Origin: Thalassia testudinum
Lineage: Eukaryota > Streptophyta > Magnoliopsida > Alismatales > Hydrocharitaceae
DNA length: 64,000 nucleotides
Assembly (NCBI GenBank): GCA_037157565.1
Contig: JAZHRO010000003.1
Location: 67,148,501-67,212,500 of the forward strand
Direction of reading: 5' to 3'
A program made the position numbers and the translations under genes. Positions 35,482 to 47,673 of the stretch are shown piece after piece. The stretch's first letter is position 1, and each line of letters begins with the position of its first letter. The notes under the pieces were generated by a model that was not told the origin of the DNA, searched no databases, and saw only the letters and a program-made list of their open reading frames with translations.

Positions 35482-37207
35482 TGAAGGTTCTACCCTCGTA
35501 CTAGGAGGGGGTGAGATTAGCGTAACAAAAAAAATGCGGAATTGAAATATATAAAGCAATCTCACAAAATAAGCAATCACAAAATGTGCGCAAGTAATTT
35601 TTAGGTGGAAACCCAAACCGGGTGAAAACCACCACCTAACCCTCTCGAGTTAGGATTTTCCGATCAACCTAGTTGATCAAATCCACTAACCGAATCACTT
35701 TAAAATGAGGGTGATTCAACCTCAGTACAACCACGCTACAAGTACGAGGGTAGCGTTCCTCAACCCCTTCTCTGCACGAGAAGGATTTTGTCCCACGAAG
35801 GAGACGGGAATTCGCAAAGCGAATACCCAACAAAATAACAAAGATAAAATAAAACAACAAACCTATAGAGCCAACAAAGTAATTAACCTAAGCTTCTATA
35901 GGATTTAGGAAACTCTCCTTTGCAAGGAGTGCGTCGACGATGACGCGGGTGCGTGAGCCACGCAACGGTGCAATGTCGCTCTCGTAGACAACAGCGGGAG
36001 AGCGGGTGCGCGAAGGGAATGATGCTCTCAAGATGTAGAACTTGAGCTTAGAGAGCAAGAGCTTCTTGGACACAAGAGAGTGGAAGTATGTTGCTTAAGT
36101 GTGTATCTTGTGTGTCTAGGTGTGTAAAGGCTCCCCTCTATTTATAGAGGCCTTAGGAAGGCTTTGGAAGGCTTAGGAAAGGTTCTATAGCCGTTGGGTG
36201 CAAAGCTCAAGAGAATCAGGCCGAAATCAGGACAATGATTACATTTGACAGGGTCATCAGACGTCTAATTCTGGCATCAGACGTCTGGAAGGCAACTTTA
36301 AGACGTCCGATCTCAAGGTCAGACGTCTGATTCTATGCGGGTTTCCTCCTGACTTGAATCAGATCTAAACAGGGTTTTTGTACAAGTCCATCAGACGACA
36401 TACAGGACGTCTGGCACTATGTATGGACGTCTGGAAACCTACTTTTACTGTAGGAATTGATTTCCAAACGTTGCAATGGCTAGAAAATCTCTGAGAAGAG
36501 ATTTTGGGTCAGCCGAGGCAAAGCGGTCAATTATCAGATGTCTGGAAAGGTCTAGGGACGTCTGATAAGGGTCTAACGGTCATATTCTTGAGTGTTTGCT
36601 AAGCCAGGCAACGGTCCACTAATTGGACATCTGGCAAAGTCATCAGACGTCTCCTAAGATGTCTGGTATTAGGTCTGGACGTCTGATTTCATCAGACAGA
36701 ACTAGGTATGTCCAGCCTAACAGATATCAGACGTCTGAAACAACAGTCAGACGTCTTAAAATACTTTATCAGACGTCTGATTTTGGAATTAGACGTCTGG
36801 AAGTGCTGTTTGAACCCTATATTGGTTTTCTAAGTATTCTACAGAAAACCTAAGTATCCTAGGGTTGTGTCGGTGTTCCTAGGACTACTGTTAGGATTCT
36901 TTGAGGCTCTTTAACATAATTTTCTAAGGAAAATAAAGAGCAAGAAAGATAAAGATAAAAGTACTTGAAAGGTTTAAAAAGAATCTATCCTATTCTTCTT
37001 GTCTTGTATCTTCAATCTGTCGCTCCACGCGAACCTCCTCTGTTTTCCGTCAAGCTCCTCCAATCCGTCCTGGATGCGAGCTCGAGTTCCGTCTAAACAC
37101 GTCCACATTTGCAATTGACCTGAAATCTAGGACTCAAATTGCAAATGTTAAATAACACGTGTTTTGTTATCATCAAAACAAATGATCGTGGTGCTCTAGC
37201 ACCAACA
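35482..37207 (-). mobile_element. Element C 3' LTR
   Basis: On the minus strand it runs from TGTTGGTGCTAGAGCACCA (37207) to ...GGGTAGAACCTTCA (35482). A TATA box, CTATAAATAGAGG (minus strand), lies at about 36136-36148. The U3 has some 17 copies of a GACGTC-centred motif. Confidence 0.92.
36245..36805. repeat. Cluster of TCAGACGTCTGA palindromes in the C 3' LTR
   Basis: About 17 full or partial copies of TCAGACGTCTGA occur in 560 bp at irregular spacing (10-60 bp). The GACGTC core is a palindromic ACGT element of the type bound by plant bZIP factors. Several copies have one C-to-T change (AGATGTCT). The 5' LTR repeats the arrangement at 39489-40049. Confidence 0.85.
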
Positions 37208-37530
37208 ATCTCCCCCTTTTTGATGATGACAAAACTGTAAATAATGCATAAAAATCCTCCCCCTTTATGACATTATCAAAAAGGTTTGATTGATTTTACA
37301 TTTCCTATAACTCCCCCTTAAAACATGCTCTTCTATGAGTTTATTTTAACAAAGGTGATATTCTCCCCCTTTTTGTAACAACATGATAGCTATTATTTTT
37401 CTCCCCCTTACTAAAGGAAATTTAGCTAACCTGTGTCTCCCCCTTAAAAATTGACAATTGGCTCATTAATTTTAACTCCCCCTATCTAAATGCTTATGAT
37501 AAAAAGATAGGGTAAAGGGTTTTACCTCAC
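37208..37530 (-). mobile_element. Element C 3' non-coding interior with polypurine tract
   Basis: On the minus strand a purine tract AAAAAGGGGGAGA directly precedes the LTR start. On the plus strand repeated CTCCCCCTT blocks (37209-37480, at least seven) show that the polypurine-like motif is repeated upstream of the LTR, a trait I know from SIRE-like elements. Confidence 0.8.
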
Positions 37531-38670
37531 CTACCATGGCCAATAAAATGGCCCGAATGGTGGTGGTGGATGCCACATCGGATGGGGCTCCGATCCGTAG
37601 CTTGGAGGCCCGGGCATCGGCACCGGTCTCCAATCTGGTGGTCGACGTGCGGCGGGTCCGTCGTTTGTTCGCCGTCTCGTCGGTCTTCTTATTTTCCTCC
37701 TTGGTCTACTCCTTGGTTCTCCCAACTTGAGTTGACCAGCTTTGAGCTTGTAGGTCCAGTCCTTTATGTTGTAATTATCCCTGAACCCTACAAAACAAGA
37801 TTCTAATTCTTTTTTCGGTATCCAAGTGGGCTTGGATCCGGATCTGTTAGCGGGTCTCCTTGACGGAGATCCTTTCTCAACCTTAGGGCTATAAAAATTA
37901 TCTACTTTGTTGATTAATTTGTTAGAATTTTCCCTAAGACATGCGATTTCTTTTTCTATAGTATTCATCTTAGTCTTTAAATCAGAAATTTCTAACTTAA
38001 GACTATCATTTTCCTCAATCAACTTATTATTTTCATTGATGAGGTTATGATTTTCTAATAACAGGTTATTATCCTTAGCACTAGTTTCTATGTCCTTAAG
38101 TTATTTTTTTAACCTATCATTTTCAGATTTAAGAAAACTAAGGTTCTTTTTAATACTTTTGTTTTCTATTTTAAGTGATTTACTAATCTCAAAAAGTTCA
38201 TTAAATGCTTCTTGAAGATCGAGATTTACCTCGTTGTCAGTGTCGTCGCTTCCACTTTCGCTGTCGCTGTTGGTTCCTCTGGCCATGAAACCAAAGCAAG
38301 CGGTTTCTTCTTCTTCTTCTTCCTCCGAGCTTGTCTCCTCATGAGTGCCTTCCAACCTCCTCCATATCTCGTGGGCAGTGGTGCACTCTTGGATTTTCTC
38401 GAACTCTTCCGGACTCAACGCGCAATACATGGCATTCATTGCCTTTGCGTTGAGTGAAAGCTCTCGAATATGCTGCTGCGAGTATCCTCTCGCGGGTTTT
38501 TCTGGGATGTCGAAAGGCGTCTCGCATCTGGCCTAGACCGTGAAGTCGGTGGCTTGAAGCCAGGTCTTCATCCGCAACTTCCAGTAGGGGTAGTTGCTCC
38601 CGTCGAAGAACGGTGGACGGGTTGTGGACTGCCCCTCGGAGATCCTGATTGCTGATGTGCTTCCCTCCAT
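37531..38670 (-). pseudogene. Element C gag-like ORF with two in-frame stops
   Basis: One frame of about 380 codons starts MEGSTSAIRISEGQ (38670). The copia gag signature follows: RPPFFDGSNYPYWKLRMKTW, then, after a TAG, LSLNAKAMNAMYCALSPEEF and AHEIWRRLEGTHEE. The core that normally follows and the zinc knuckle are missing; the frame jumps to SSEEEEEEETACFGFMARGT, an acidic Asp/Ser stretch and a coiled coil (LFEISKSLKIENKSIKKNL). A TAA near 38101 follows, then more coiled coil (MIEENDSLKLEISDLKTKMN) and a Pro/Arg-rich tail ending GPFYWPW. The frame is kept despite the deletion, so the two stops may be recent. It cannot encode enzymes. Confidence 0.85.
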
Positions 38671-38706
38671 TTGATCTCTTGCCGGGTTGTTACGCCGAAA
38701 CAGCAA

Positions 38707-38725
38707 GACCTGCTTTGATATCAAC
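38707..38725 (-). promoter_or_regulatory. Element C primer-binding site (initiator-Met type)
   Basis: Directly after the minus-strand 5' LTR the sequence reads GTTGATATCAAAGCAGGTC, close to TGGTATCAGAGCAGG, the site complementary to plant initiator tRNA-Met used by copia elements. Confidence 0.85.
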
Positions 38726-40451
38726 TGAAGGTTCTACCCTCGTACTAGGAGGGGGTGAGATTAGCGTAACAAAAAAAATGCGGAATTGAAATATATAAAG
38801 CAATCTCACAAAATAAGCAATCACAAAATGTGCACAAGTAATTTTTAGGTGGAAACCCAAACCGGGTGAAAACCACCACCTAACCCTCTCGAGTTAGGAT
38901 TTTCCGATCAACCTTGTTGATCAAATCCACTAACCGAATCACTTTAAAACGAGGGTGATTCAACCTCAGTACAACCACGCTACAAGTACGAGGGTAGCGT
39001 TCCTCAACCCCTTCTCACCACGAGAAGGATTTTGTCCCACGAAGGAGAAGGGAATTCGCAAAGCGAATACCCAACAAAATAACAAAGATAAAATAAAACA
39101 ACAAACCTATAGAGCCAACAAAGTAATTAACCTAAGCTTCTATAGGATTTAGGAAACTCTCCTTTGCAAGGAGTGCGTCGACGATGACGCGGGTGCGTGA
39201 GCCATGCAACGGCGCAATGTCGCTCTCGTAGACAACGGCGGGAGAGCGGGTGCGCGAAGGGAATGATGCTCTCAAGATGTAGAACTTGAGCTTAGAGAGC
39301 AAGAGCTTCTTGGACACAAGAGAGTGGAAGTATGTTGCTTAAGTGTGTATCCTGTGTGTCTAGGTGTGTAAAGGCTCCCCTCTATTTATAGAGGCCTTAG
39401 GAAGGCTTTGGAAGGCTTAGGAAAGGTTCTATAGCCGTTGGGTGCAAAGCCCAAGAGAATCAGGCCGAAATCAGGACAATGATTACATTTGACAGGGTCA
39501 TCAGACGTCTAATTCTGGCATCAGGCGTCTGGAAGGCCACTTTAAGACGTCTGATCTCAAGGTCAGACGTCTGATTCTATGTGGGTTTCCTCCTGACTTG
39601 AATCAGATCTAAACAGGGTTTTTGTACAAGTCCATCAGACGACATACAGGACGTCTGGCACTATGTATGGACGTCTGGAAACCTACTTTTACTGTGGGAA
39701 TTGATTTCCAAATGTTGCAACGGCTAGAAAATCTCTGAGAAGAGATTTTGTGTCAGCCGAGGCAAAACGGTCAATTATCAGACGTCTGGAAAGGCCTAGG
39801 GACGTCTGATAAGGGTCTAACGGTCATATTCTTGAGTGTTTGCTAAGCCAGGCAACGGTCCACTAATTGGACGTCTGGCAAAGTCATCAGACGTCTCCTA
39901 AGATGTCTGGTATTAGGTCTGGACGTCTGATTTCATCAGACAGAACTAGGTATGTCCGGCCTAACAGATATCAGACGTCTGAAACAACAGTCAGACGTCT
40001 TAAAATACTTTATCAGACGTCTGATTTTGGAATTAGACGTCTGGAAGTGCTGTTTGAACCCTATATTGGTTTTCTAAGTATTCTATAGAAAACCTAAGTA
40101 TCCTAGGGTTGTGTCGGTGTTCCTAGGACTACTGTTAGGATTCTTTGAGGCTCTTTAACATAATTTTCTAAGGAAAATAAAGAGCAAGAAAGATAAAGAT
40201 AAAAGTACATGAAAGGTTTAAAAAGAATCTATCCTGTTCTTCTTGTCTTTTATCTTCAATCTGTCGCTCCACGCGAACCTCCACTGTTTTCCGTCAAGCT
40301 CCTCCAATCCGTCCTGGATGCGAGCTCGAGTTCCGTCTAAACACGTCCACATTTGCAATTGACCTGAAATCTAGGACTCAAATTGCAAATGTTAAATAAC
40401 ACGTGTTTTGTTATCATCAAAACAAATGATCGTGGTGCTCTAGCACCAACA
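38726..40451 (-). mobile_element. Element C 5' LTR
   Basis: It has 1,726 bp and no length difference from the other LTR. It holds the same TATA box (about 39380) and GACGTC cluster (39489-40049). Most of the differences from the 3' LTR are C/T or G/A transitions. Confidence 0.92.
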
Positions 40452-40456
40452 CACAG

Positions 40457-41821
40457 AAGAAGCAAAATCCAAGGGCAAATTGAAGAATATCTAGACCTCA
40501 GATTACAAATTGGATTGCACCAATGGATCCAAATCAATGTTTATAGTCCAACGATGCAAAAATCAACTCAGTCGGCAGCCAACATCACTAGACACAAGGA
40601 GAAGAAGATGGACGGCCATGATGGTGCCATGTGGCACCATCGCAGCTGCCCTTCACCATTCCCAAATGTTGGAAGGAAAGTCGTGGGCCGTTGGATCATC
40701 ATCCAATAGCCACAATGCATCCATGCCACCCGCCATCAGTTGCTTCATCAAATGAGGATGTGATCCCGACTGTTGGATATCCATCCAAAGTTGAGAATGG
40801 CCTTGCGAATATTTGGAAACCTGACACAAACTCATCAGCAATGCATTGGTTAGTGCCTTCGAGCCTAGGCAATCATCACGGGTTCGAGGAGCGCATGGCA
40901 TGAAATCAGGGAGAGTGGTGAGTGCGGGTGTAATTGACAGCAGGATCTTCATTGGGCAATGGAGCAGCGGACGTGTGGCAGGCGCAGGAGCATTAGATGT
41001 AGACGCGCATGATAACATGTGCCTAAGGAATTAGAGGGTGCTGCACACGATCTTTAAGTCATCCAATTGAGAGATCGGATGGATGAGATGTTTAAGAAGA
41101 TGAGGCGTGAATAACTACGGAGCAATGGGCATACAGAGGCAGCAGTGAGCGGTGGGCGAGCGGAGGCCGTCAGATGCAGATCCAAGGGTGTACATTGCAC
41201 ATGTGTTAGCACCAGATTTAACCATGAATGGAAGATGGATTTGGAAGGGTTAATCAAGATCGTTGATCTCCCGATCAACAGATCTGTTTTATCTGAAGCT
41301 TTTGCATGGAATTAAGGACTCCAATGCCCTAAATAGCCTTCCCAAAAGCTATAAAAAGAGGCCTAAGGTCCACTTTTAAAGAAATTCCATAGTTTCATCT
41401 TCTTCCACCTTCTATAACTCCTGTCCCTTCTTCTTCTTCTCATCTTCTCTGCCTCTGTCTCTGTATCTCCATCTGAATTGTCTATTGAGACACCTTGACG
41501 GATCATTGCTGCTATCCCCAACCTGTTCAGAAGGCCACCACAGATTGCCAGTGGTTCCTTATTCTGTTACAGTAGTAGTTTGTTTACATTCATGTTTTCA
41601 TTTTATCACATATATCAAATTCAATCCCTTTTTGTGATGTGGATATTGTGATTGATTATCTCTATTACTTGCTACTTATACTTGGAGCAAATGCATGAAA
41701 TCAAAAGTGCTTCCTGCCTTCTTGTGATCGACCGGGATTCACCAGTTCCATTAATTAAAATTGCTTGAGACATATTTCGCACTATACTGCAATGCGCTCA
41801 TCTTTTACGCAATCTATGGCC
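40457..41821 (+). mobile_element. Element A 3' LTR, second part
   Basis: It resumes after the second CACAG and holds the palindrome GATGGTGCCA/TGGCACCATC (40620-40641) and a TATA box CTATAAAAAGAGG (about 41349). It stops at ...CAATCTATGGCC, about 8 bases short of the expected CCTGAACA, and is joined there to inverted leader sequence. Confidence 0.8.
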
Positions 41822-42097
41822 AAATTTCTTCTTGGAAAAGGTGGCATTGGAAAGATAATTTGAAGATCTAGTTCCAGTCCAAATTTCAGAATTTTTGGAG
41901 CATCAAAAACATGGCTATTGAATTTAAAAGATGAGACTTAATTTCTAAACGAGTTTCTAATAAGAATGCATGCACCTAATTTTTGTGGCTCCCACATTAT
42001 CTCGTTCGTTGCTTCGTGTCATTGTACCTGCACATAAAAATAATATGTTAGAGATAAAATCAAAAGTTGTCGTGCCTCCCCAGCGGCGACGACAATT
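41822..42097 (-). mobile_element. Inverted family A leader fragment with primer site
   Basis: The reverse complement aligns with the leader of A (19550-19820), including GTGTGCAGG/ATGTGCAGG, 'aactagatcttcaaattatctttcc' and the primer site (TGTCGTCGCCGCTGGGGA at 42077-42094). Only about 275 bp of interior are present. The junction with the A 3' LTR lies at about 41821. Confidence 0.8.
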
Positions 42098-42821
42098 TGT
42101 TCGAGGTGTAGATCGCATAAAAGATGAGTGCGTTGTAGTATAGCGTGAAATACGTCTCGAGCAATTTTAATTAATGGAACTGGTGAGTCCCGGTCAATCA
42201 CAGGGAGATAGGAAGCACTTTCGATTTCATGCATTTGTTCCAAATATAAGTACCAGGTGATAGAGACAATGAATCAGAATATCCACATCGAAAAGAGAGA
42301 TTGAATTTGATATTTGCGATAAAATGAAAACATGAATGTAAACAAACTACTATTGTAACAGAATTAGTGCACCACGGGCAGTCCGTGGTGGCCTTCTTGA
42401 GAGGTTGGGGATAGAAGCAATGATTCGTCAAGGTGGCTCAACGGACACTTCAGATGGAGATGCAGAGACGAAGGTAGAGAAGATAGCAAGAAGAAGAAGG
42501 GAGAGGAATTGTAGGAGAAAGAGGAAGAAACTTTGGAGTGCCTTCAAAAGAGGACCCTTAGGCTTCTTTTATCGCTTTTGCGAAGGCTATTTAGGGCATT
42601 GGAGCGCATAATTCCATGGAAAAGCTTTAGGTTAATCCTATCAATGATCTTGATTAAGCTTTCCAAATCCTTCTTCCATTCACGGTTTAATCTAGAGCTG
42701 ACATGTGGTGCAATGTGTGCCCTTCGATCTACATTTGATGACCTCCACTCGGCCCCCACTCACTACTGCCTCTACACACCCGCCGCTCTATGCTTAATCA
42801 TGCCTTATCTTCCTAAACCAT
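42098..42821 (-). mobile_element. Inverted family A LTR, U5-side part
   Basis: On the minus strand it ends ...CTACACCTCGAACA at 42098. It aligns with 18830-19549, with a decayed TATA box (CGATAAAAG, about 42570). It is cut at 42821 by B2 and resumes at 51119; total length is 1,629 bp. Confidence 0.85.
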
Positions 42822-44867
42822 TGATAAACGCCAGTTCATCATCATTCTTATGCATTAAAACAAACCTAACTCTTAGGATTTTACTTCGCAAACGAGTTTT
42901 TGGGCTGCATTTAGGCATAAATTAGCTTAGGCATGCATTGCATCTTTTATTATCTTTTTAATATGTTTTTGTGAGTGTTAGGGATGTACAGATTTACAGA
43001 TCTCTAAAACCCTAGCACTCAAGAAGGCAAATGGTGAAGGAGAAGCCCAGACTAGCTGGAACTCAGCTTGATCCAGCTCACCACAGCTGGAACCTAGCTC
43101 ACTTGAACTAGGGTTAGCTCATCCCAGCTCCATTAAGCTAATCTCAGCTGAATGCCACCTCAAGAGAGTTCATCTTAGCTCACCCTAGCTCAAGTCAGCT
43201 CAAATCCAGCTCAACTCAGCTGAGTCCAGCCCATCTCAGCTCCCAATAGTCAACAGGGAGCTCTAGCTAGCTCAGCTGAGTTGACAGGAGTTCACCCCAG
43301 CTCAGATCCAACTACATCCAGCTCCACTCAACTCCATCCAGCTGAAGATGAGTTCATTCTAGCTTAGGAAGCTCAAGTCCAGCTCTCAGGGACTCAGCTA
43401 CCTTAGCTGCCTCACCCAGCTAGATCCTCCCCGGGAGCATTAGACCCAGCTCACCTCAGCTCCTTTCAGCAGAAGCCAACTTTCTTTAGGTTGGCTTAGT
43501 AGCTAGCAAAGAACTAGCAAGCCAAGCTAGCTAAGGTAGCTCCTTGTAGCTCTCTATAGCAGCCACCAGCTCTAGTGCAACTCAAGATGACTACCTCCAG
43601 CTCTTCTCCCTGAAAACCCTAGCTCCAAATGCCTCCAACTCTACTCCCTACTAGCTAAGCTAGCTAAGCTACTTAACTTAGCTAGTCCACCTCCATGGCA
43701 CCCAGACCTACTACCCTACAACCTAAGCTCCAGCAAAAAGACCACCTACTCCTACTTTATTTTGGTGCCAACTATCCCTTCCATCACCACCCTACATCCA
43801 CCATCAAAACCCATCTCCACCCTCCATTTCTTCCCTCCAAAATTGCCTTCTAGAAGGTAATTTTGGAGGGAAAACCAAGGCATCTCTTCATTTCCCTCCC
43901 ATTTTTCCCTCCAAAAATATCCAAGCACCCCTTCATTTCCCTCAAAAAATACCATAACCACCCCCCTTCCCATCCTATAAATACCCTACCCTACCACCAC
44001 ATAATTCCCATCCTCCATTAGTTATTTTTGCTACCTATACCACCTATACCTACGGCCAAGAAGAAGGAGTATAGAAGGAGATTAAAGGGGCACATCACCA
44101 GCCCTTTTGGTGCCTTCTCCCCACTCTCTTCAACTTGGACCACGCCAAGGAGGAGGACACTTCCACTTCGAGGAGGATGGCCAGGCAAAGGAGAAGGACC
44201 TAGGGTGGATGTCCACCCATGGAGAGAAGCTTAGGGCATGCCCCCTTAGGGCTTGCCTTGGAGGACATCACCTTGGCGGAGCACAGTAAGGAAGGAGTTG
44301 GGGGACTCTTTTCAAGCTTGGGAGCTACCAAGCTTGGAGCAAGAAGCCCTCTTCTTCACCATCTATCTAGAGGATTTGTGTTTGCTTTTCTTATTTGCAA
44401 TTTTCTAGTAGTAGAAGCATTCCTCTACTAGGCCTTTTTGTAAAACACTTTTTTCATTTATCTAGTTGCCTTCTTCGCAATTTCTTTACTTGCATTTCTA
44501 ATTGCTTTGTTTTTAGCATTCTTCACTCTCTCTCCCTAATTATTCTAGTCCTCCACTTGCCTAGAGTGAGATTAGGGAGAGGTTCTACTTGCCATAATTT
44601 AGAAGTAGTTTATTGAATTTGAAGTGTAAATCACCTTCCTGCCATAATTTCGCATGTTGCCTTAGTTCAAAAACAAAAAATTGATATATTGAAAAATACC
44701 AAAAAGAAAGTTGAGATTTATATTCCAAGCAAGAGAATTAATTTTGCAAGCATATTGCCTCCTTGGACGACCCTAGATACTCCCCTATCTAAGAATATAA
44801 ATTTAAGAGTTGATCGGTTTTGCGCATTACAACAACTTAATTAACAAACCGCGTAAAACCACTGTCA
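42822..44867 (+). mobile_element. B2 5' LTR
   Basis: It starts TGATAAACGCCAG (the inner arm is TTCATCA here, breaking the terminal inverted repeat) and ends ...AACCACTGTCA. The U3 is AGCT-rich (43030-43735). A TATA box, CTATAAATACC, lies at 43976. An inverted pair CTTCTAGAAGG sits near 43848. Confidence 0.9.
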
Positions 44868-44872
44868 CTTTT

Positions 44873-44890
44873 TGGCACCGTTGTCGGGGA
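44873..44890 (+). promoter_or_regulatory. B2 primer-binding site (tRNA-Asp type)
   Basis: TGGCACCGTTGTCGGGGA lies 5 bases after the LTR end and differs from the tRNA-Asp complement at two positions. Confidence 0.85.
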
Positions 44891-46140
44891 GGCACGGCTT
44901 TGCTATTCTTTCTCCTCTTGCTTGAAGTAGATCTCATCCTCTTCTCTTTCTTCTTTTTCGTATGTGCAGGAATTATTGCAGGAAGAAAGCGAGAATTTGG
45001 AAGCGAGAGCTCAAAGTTCCTTTTCTTCCTGCGAAATTTAGGTTGGTTCCTCTTTATGGTCACATAATTAATTAACACTACAAAAAACATATTAAACTTG
45101 GCTTTCAGGATCCCAAAAAACTTGATTAAGTGGAGTGGTGCATTTCAAAATCCATTGAATGCTTCTTTAGCACCACTCCATTGCAAGTATTGGTGTTCTA
45201 TTTTTCGGGTCCAGATTCCTTCCGGACATGAAAAATCGATTCCTAACACCACTGCCCTCCAAAAATCATAATATTTCAAACAGTGATTTTCAATTAAGTT
45301 TGGAACATCTGTTCCAAATTTCAGATCAATTAGATTTGTATTTAATTTTTGGAAATTCGTGGATTGCAGAGGGGTCACACCCTCTAATCTTCCTGTTTTG
45401 CTACTGTCCGTGAATTTTTACAATTTTTATGCTCATCCAATTTTTATGAAATTTAGTTTACTGGAATCTTTGTGAAATTTTACACATCACATAAAATAAC
45501 AAAAATTTTGTGAGGTCGGTTGAATACTGAAAAGTCCACAATACCTATAGGTATCATTTTTGGACTTTGACACTACTATAATTAAAAATTCAAAACAATT
45601 ATCAAACAAATTCATAAAATCTTACAAAAATCTTTTTTGGAATCCTTGTTTGATTTCACTCAAGGTAGTGATGTTGGTTGCATTTATTGGACCGCTGTCT
45701 ATTCAGAAAGCCTAAAAATAACTCATTGTTAGTTAAATTTCTGTCTTAGGGACAATTGGCTTAGGGTTTCTTTCTTTCTCTTTAGAGACTCAATTTAAAG
45801 GAAATATACAATCGCCCATACAACTTGTTTTCCTTTGATTGTGGACTTTCAAACTTATTTGAAAATTTAACTAGAGAAACCCTAAAATACATTCAATTAA
45901 ATTGAATCCTAAAAGACATAAACACAAAAAATTTGTGTGACAACTTGATTTTCGTTGGAGTCACTCTCCAATTCCTGCACACATAAAAAAAAATTGAAAT
46001 AACAGGGCAACAACTCAATTAACACCTTCCACATTCCGTGTGCACTGTAGTATCCTATACCTAACTAAAATTTGTAGCAATTTGACCCCTAAGGTTTCAT
46101 CAATTTAGGCTTGCAATTTGTAGCAACCCGTCTTATTAAC
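44891..46140 (+). mobile_element. B2 untranslated leader
   Basis: It aligns with the B1 leader but carries the primer-proximal segment once. It is non-coding. Confidence 0.7.
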
Positions 46141-46147
46141 AATCTCA

Positions 46148-47634
46148 ATGATCAAATTGGAGATATTCCGACTTAAAGACCTGCAGGACACTCACCATCC
46201 CAACCCACACCAAACTTTATTAATCCCAGGAACCAACACCCAGGTGGATACCAACATTAAAACCACACGGTTCAGCCTCCTATTAACCCAATATCACAGC
46301 ACCAACCCAATTTCTATCAAAATCAGGCCCCCCCACCTCCTCCCAGTGACCACCAAGCTGCGTATGCAGAGACTTTGAGGAGTGAGGAAACCAACATGGA
46401 TTTAAGTTCTTCACATTCAAATGATGAAACTAATTCTCAACCAATGCAAATTGACTTCCCTAACCTCAATAAGGAAGAAGAAAAAGAAATCCCAAAAACA
46501 CCTGATTCAAACCCTATTTCCCACTCTCAAAAACTGCAATCCAAAAATCCAAAATCAGAGTCCTCTGACCACAATCCTTTGGACTTATTTGAGCAAGTCA
46601 AGAGGAATATTCCCTTCCTAGATTCTCCCCATGCCTCTAAAAAGTTTACTTCAAAAGGGCATGATCAGAATCTGGAAAGGTTGGTCCTTTCAAAGACAGC
46701 CAGGTCAGTTTTTCAGAGCTTGCTGCCTTTCACAAGAAAGGACCAGGGCACATCACTCATCTCAGTTGTCATAACTGACACCATTTTTTTTCGCGCCCCT
46801 CTCAACTTAGGTACCTCTAGTAATCTCATCCCCCCGGTCTTATTTGAGGAATTTCGATTCAGTGATTTAAAACCTACTAAGGTTCAATTTCAATTGGAAG
46901 ACTGATCTACCATTCAACCGTGGGGAGTTGTTGAGGATAGTATCATGAAGGCCCAGAATTGTCTATTTCCAGTAAATTTTCTGGTCCTTGACATAGAGGT
47001 ACCTAAGGTTCTTGTTAATGCCATCATTGGAAGACCTTTTCTGACTATGGCAACAGCTAATATCAATTCTCATTCTGGGAAAATGAATATAAGTTGCAAT
47101 AACTAGACCTTCTCATTAGATTTATTTCAAGCTTCCAAGCGGTCCATTAATCACAAAATTTTTGAGGACACTGATAATAAAATGGAAGTAGTATTTGAGA
47201 AGTCTATGTTGATCAAATCTCATTCACCTTTGCCCACTATTGGTCTATATTTTATTGATTCTTATTCTAAGGATAATTATGTGGTCCAAGACTTTCCAGA
47301 TCAACTAGGGTTTGACTTTCCCCCTTTTCGTCTTCCTATTTTTTCACCAAAAATATCCACACTAACTTCACCCATCCTGCATCTCACTAACTCCTTTCCC
47401 CTCCCTTTTCTACTGGACCTACCACCTGATCCACTTGAGTTTGGCTTTCATCATCAATTCAAACCATGGCCAGACCCAGGTCCTTTTTCCATTTTTCTAT
47501 TTTATTTTGATCCCTTTATCTTTACCACTCATCTTTTTAGGGATCCTGACGAAGGCACTTTTATTAAAGACATTCAAATTTCCAACTATTTACATGATTT
47601 TCCATCTTCCGTGCATACCTTCACGCCCGGCTAA
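46148..47634 (+). pseudogene. B2 protease-like ORF
   Basis: The frame 46375-46905 runs NEEEKEIPKTPDSNP-like acidic sequence, DLFEQVKRNIPFLDSPHASK, LVLSKTARSVFQSLLPFTRK and the active-site region FRAPLNLGTSSNLIPPVLFE. The catalytic Asp is replaced by Asn (NLG; B1 has DLG). After a TGA it goes on with PWGVVEDSIMKAQN and VNAIIGRPFLTMATANINSH. After a TAG the frame 47182-47634 (150 codons) encodes the unrecognised Pro/Phe/Asp-rich tail, which ends intact: HDFPSSVHTFTPG. The tail is alignable with B1 but I know no family for it. Confidence 0.7.
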
Positions 47635-47655
47635 ATGGTGTAAAAGACAGCACTG

Positions 47656-47673
47656 GATGGGAGGTAACCCATC
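47656..47673 (+). promoter_or_regulatory. Post-ORF GGGAGG hairpin of B2
   Basis: GATGGG (47656-47661) pairs perfectly with CCCATC (47668-47673) around AGGTAA, about 20 bases after the ORF stop. Compare ACGGG/CCCGT in H at 2284. Confidence 0.6.

Larger units (their letters stand above)
35482..40451 (-). mobile_element. Element C, gag-only SIRE-like copia derivative
   Basis: A complete 4,970-bp minus-strand element is flanked by CACAG (35477-35481 and 40452-40456). Its two 1,726-bp LTRs have the same length and differ at about 29 positions by my count (1.7%), with no indel, making it the youngest insertion here. The interior is only about 1.5 kb and has a gag frame but no protease, integrase, RT or RNase H. 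The gag type and the Met-type primer site place it with SIRE/Maximus-like Ty1-copia elements. It must be mobilised by a related autonomous element. Confidence 0.92.

Noticed and set aside
36245..36805. CRISPR-like array of repeated 12-mers
   Set aside because: Spacing is irregular, units are palindromic and degenerate, and the cluster lies in a plant LTR.
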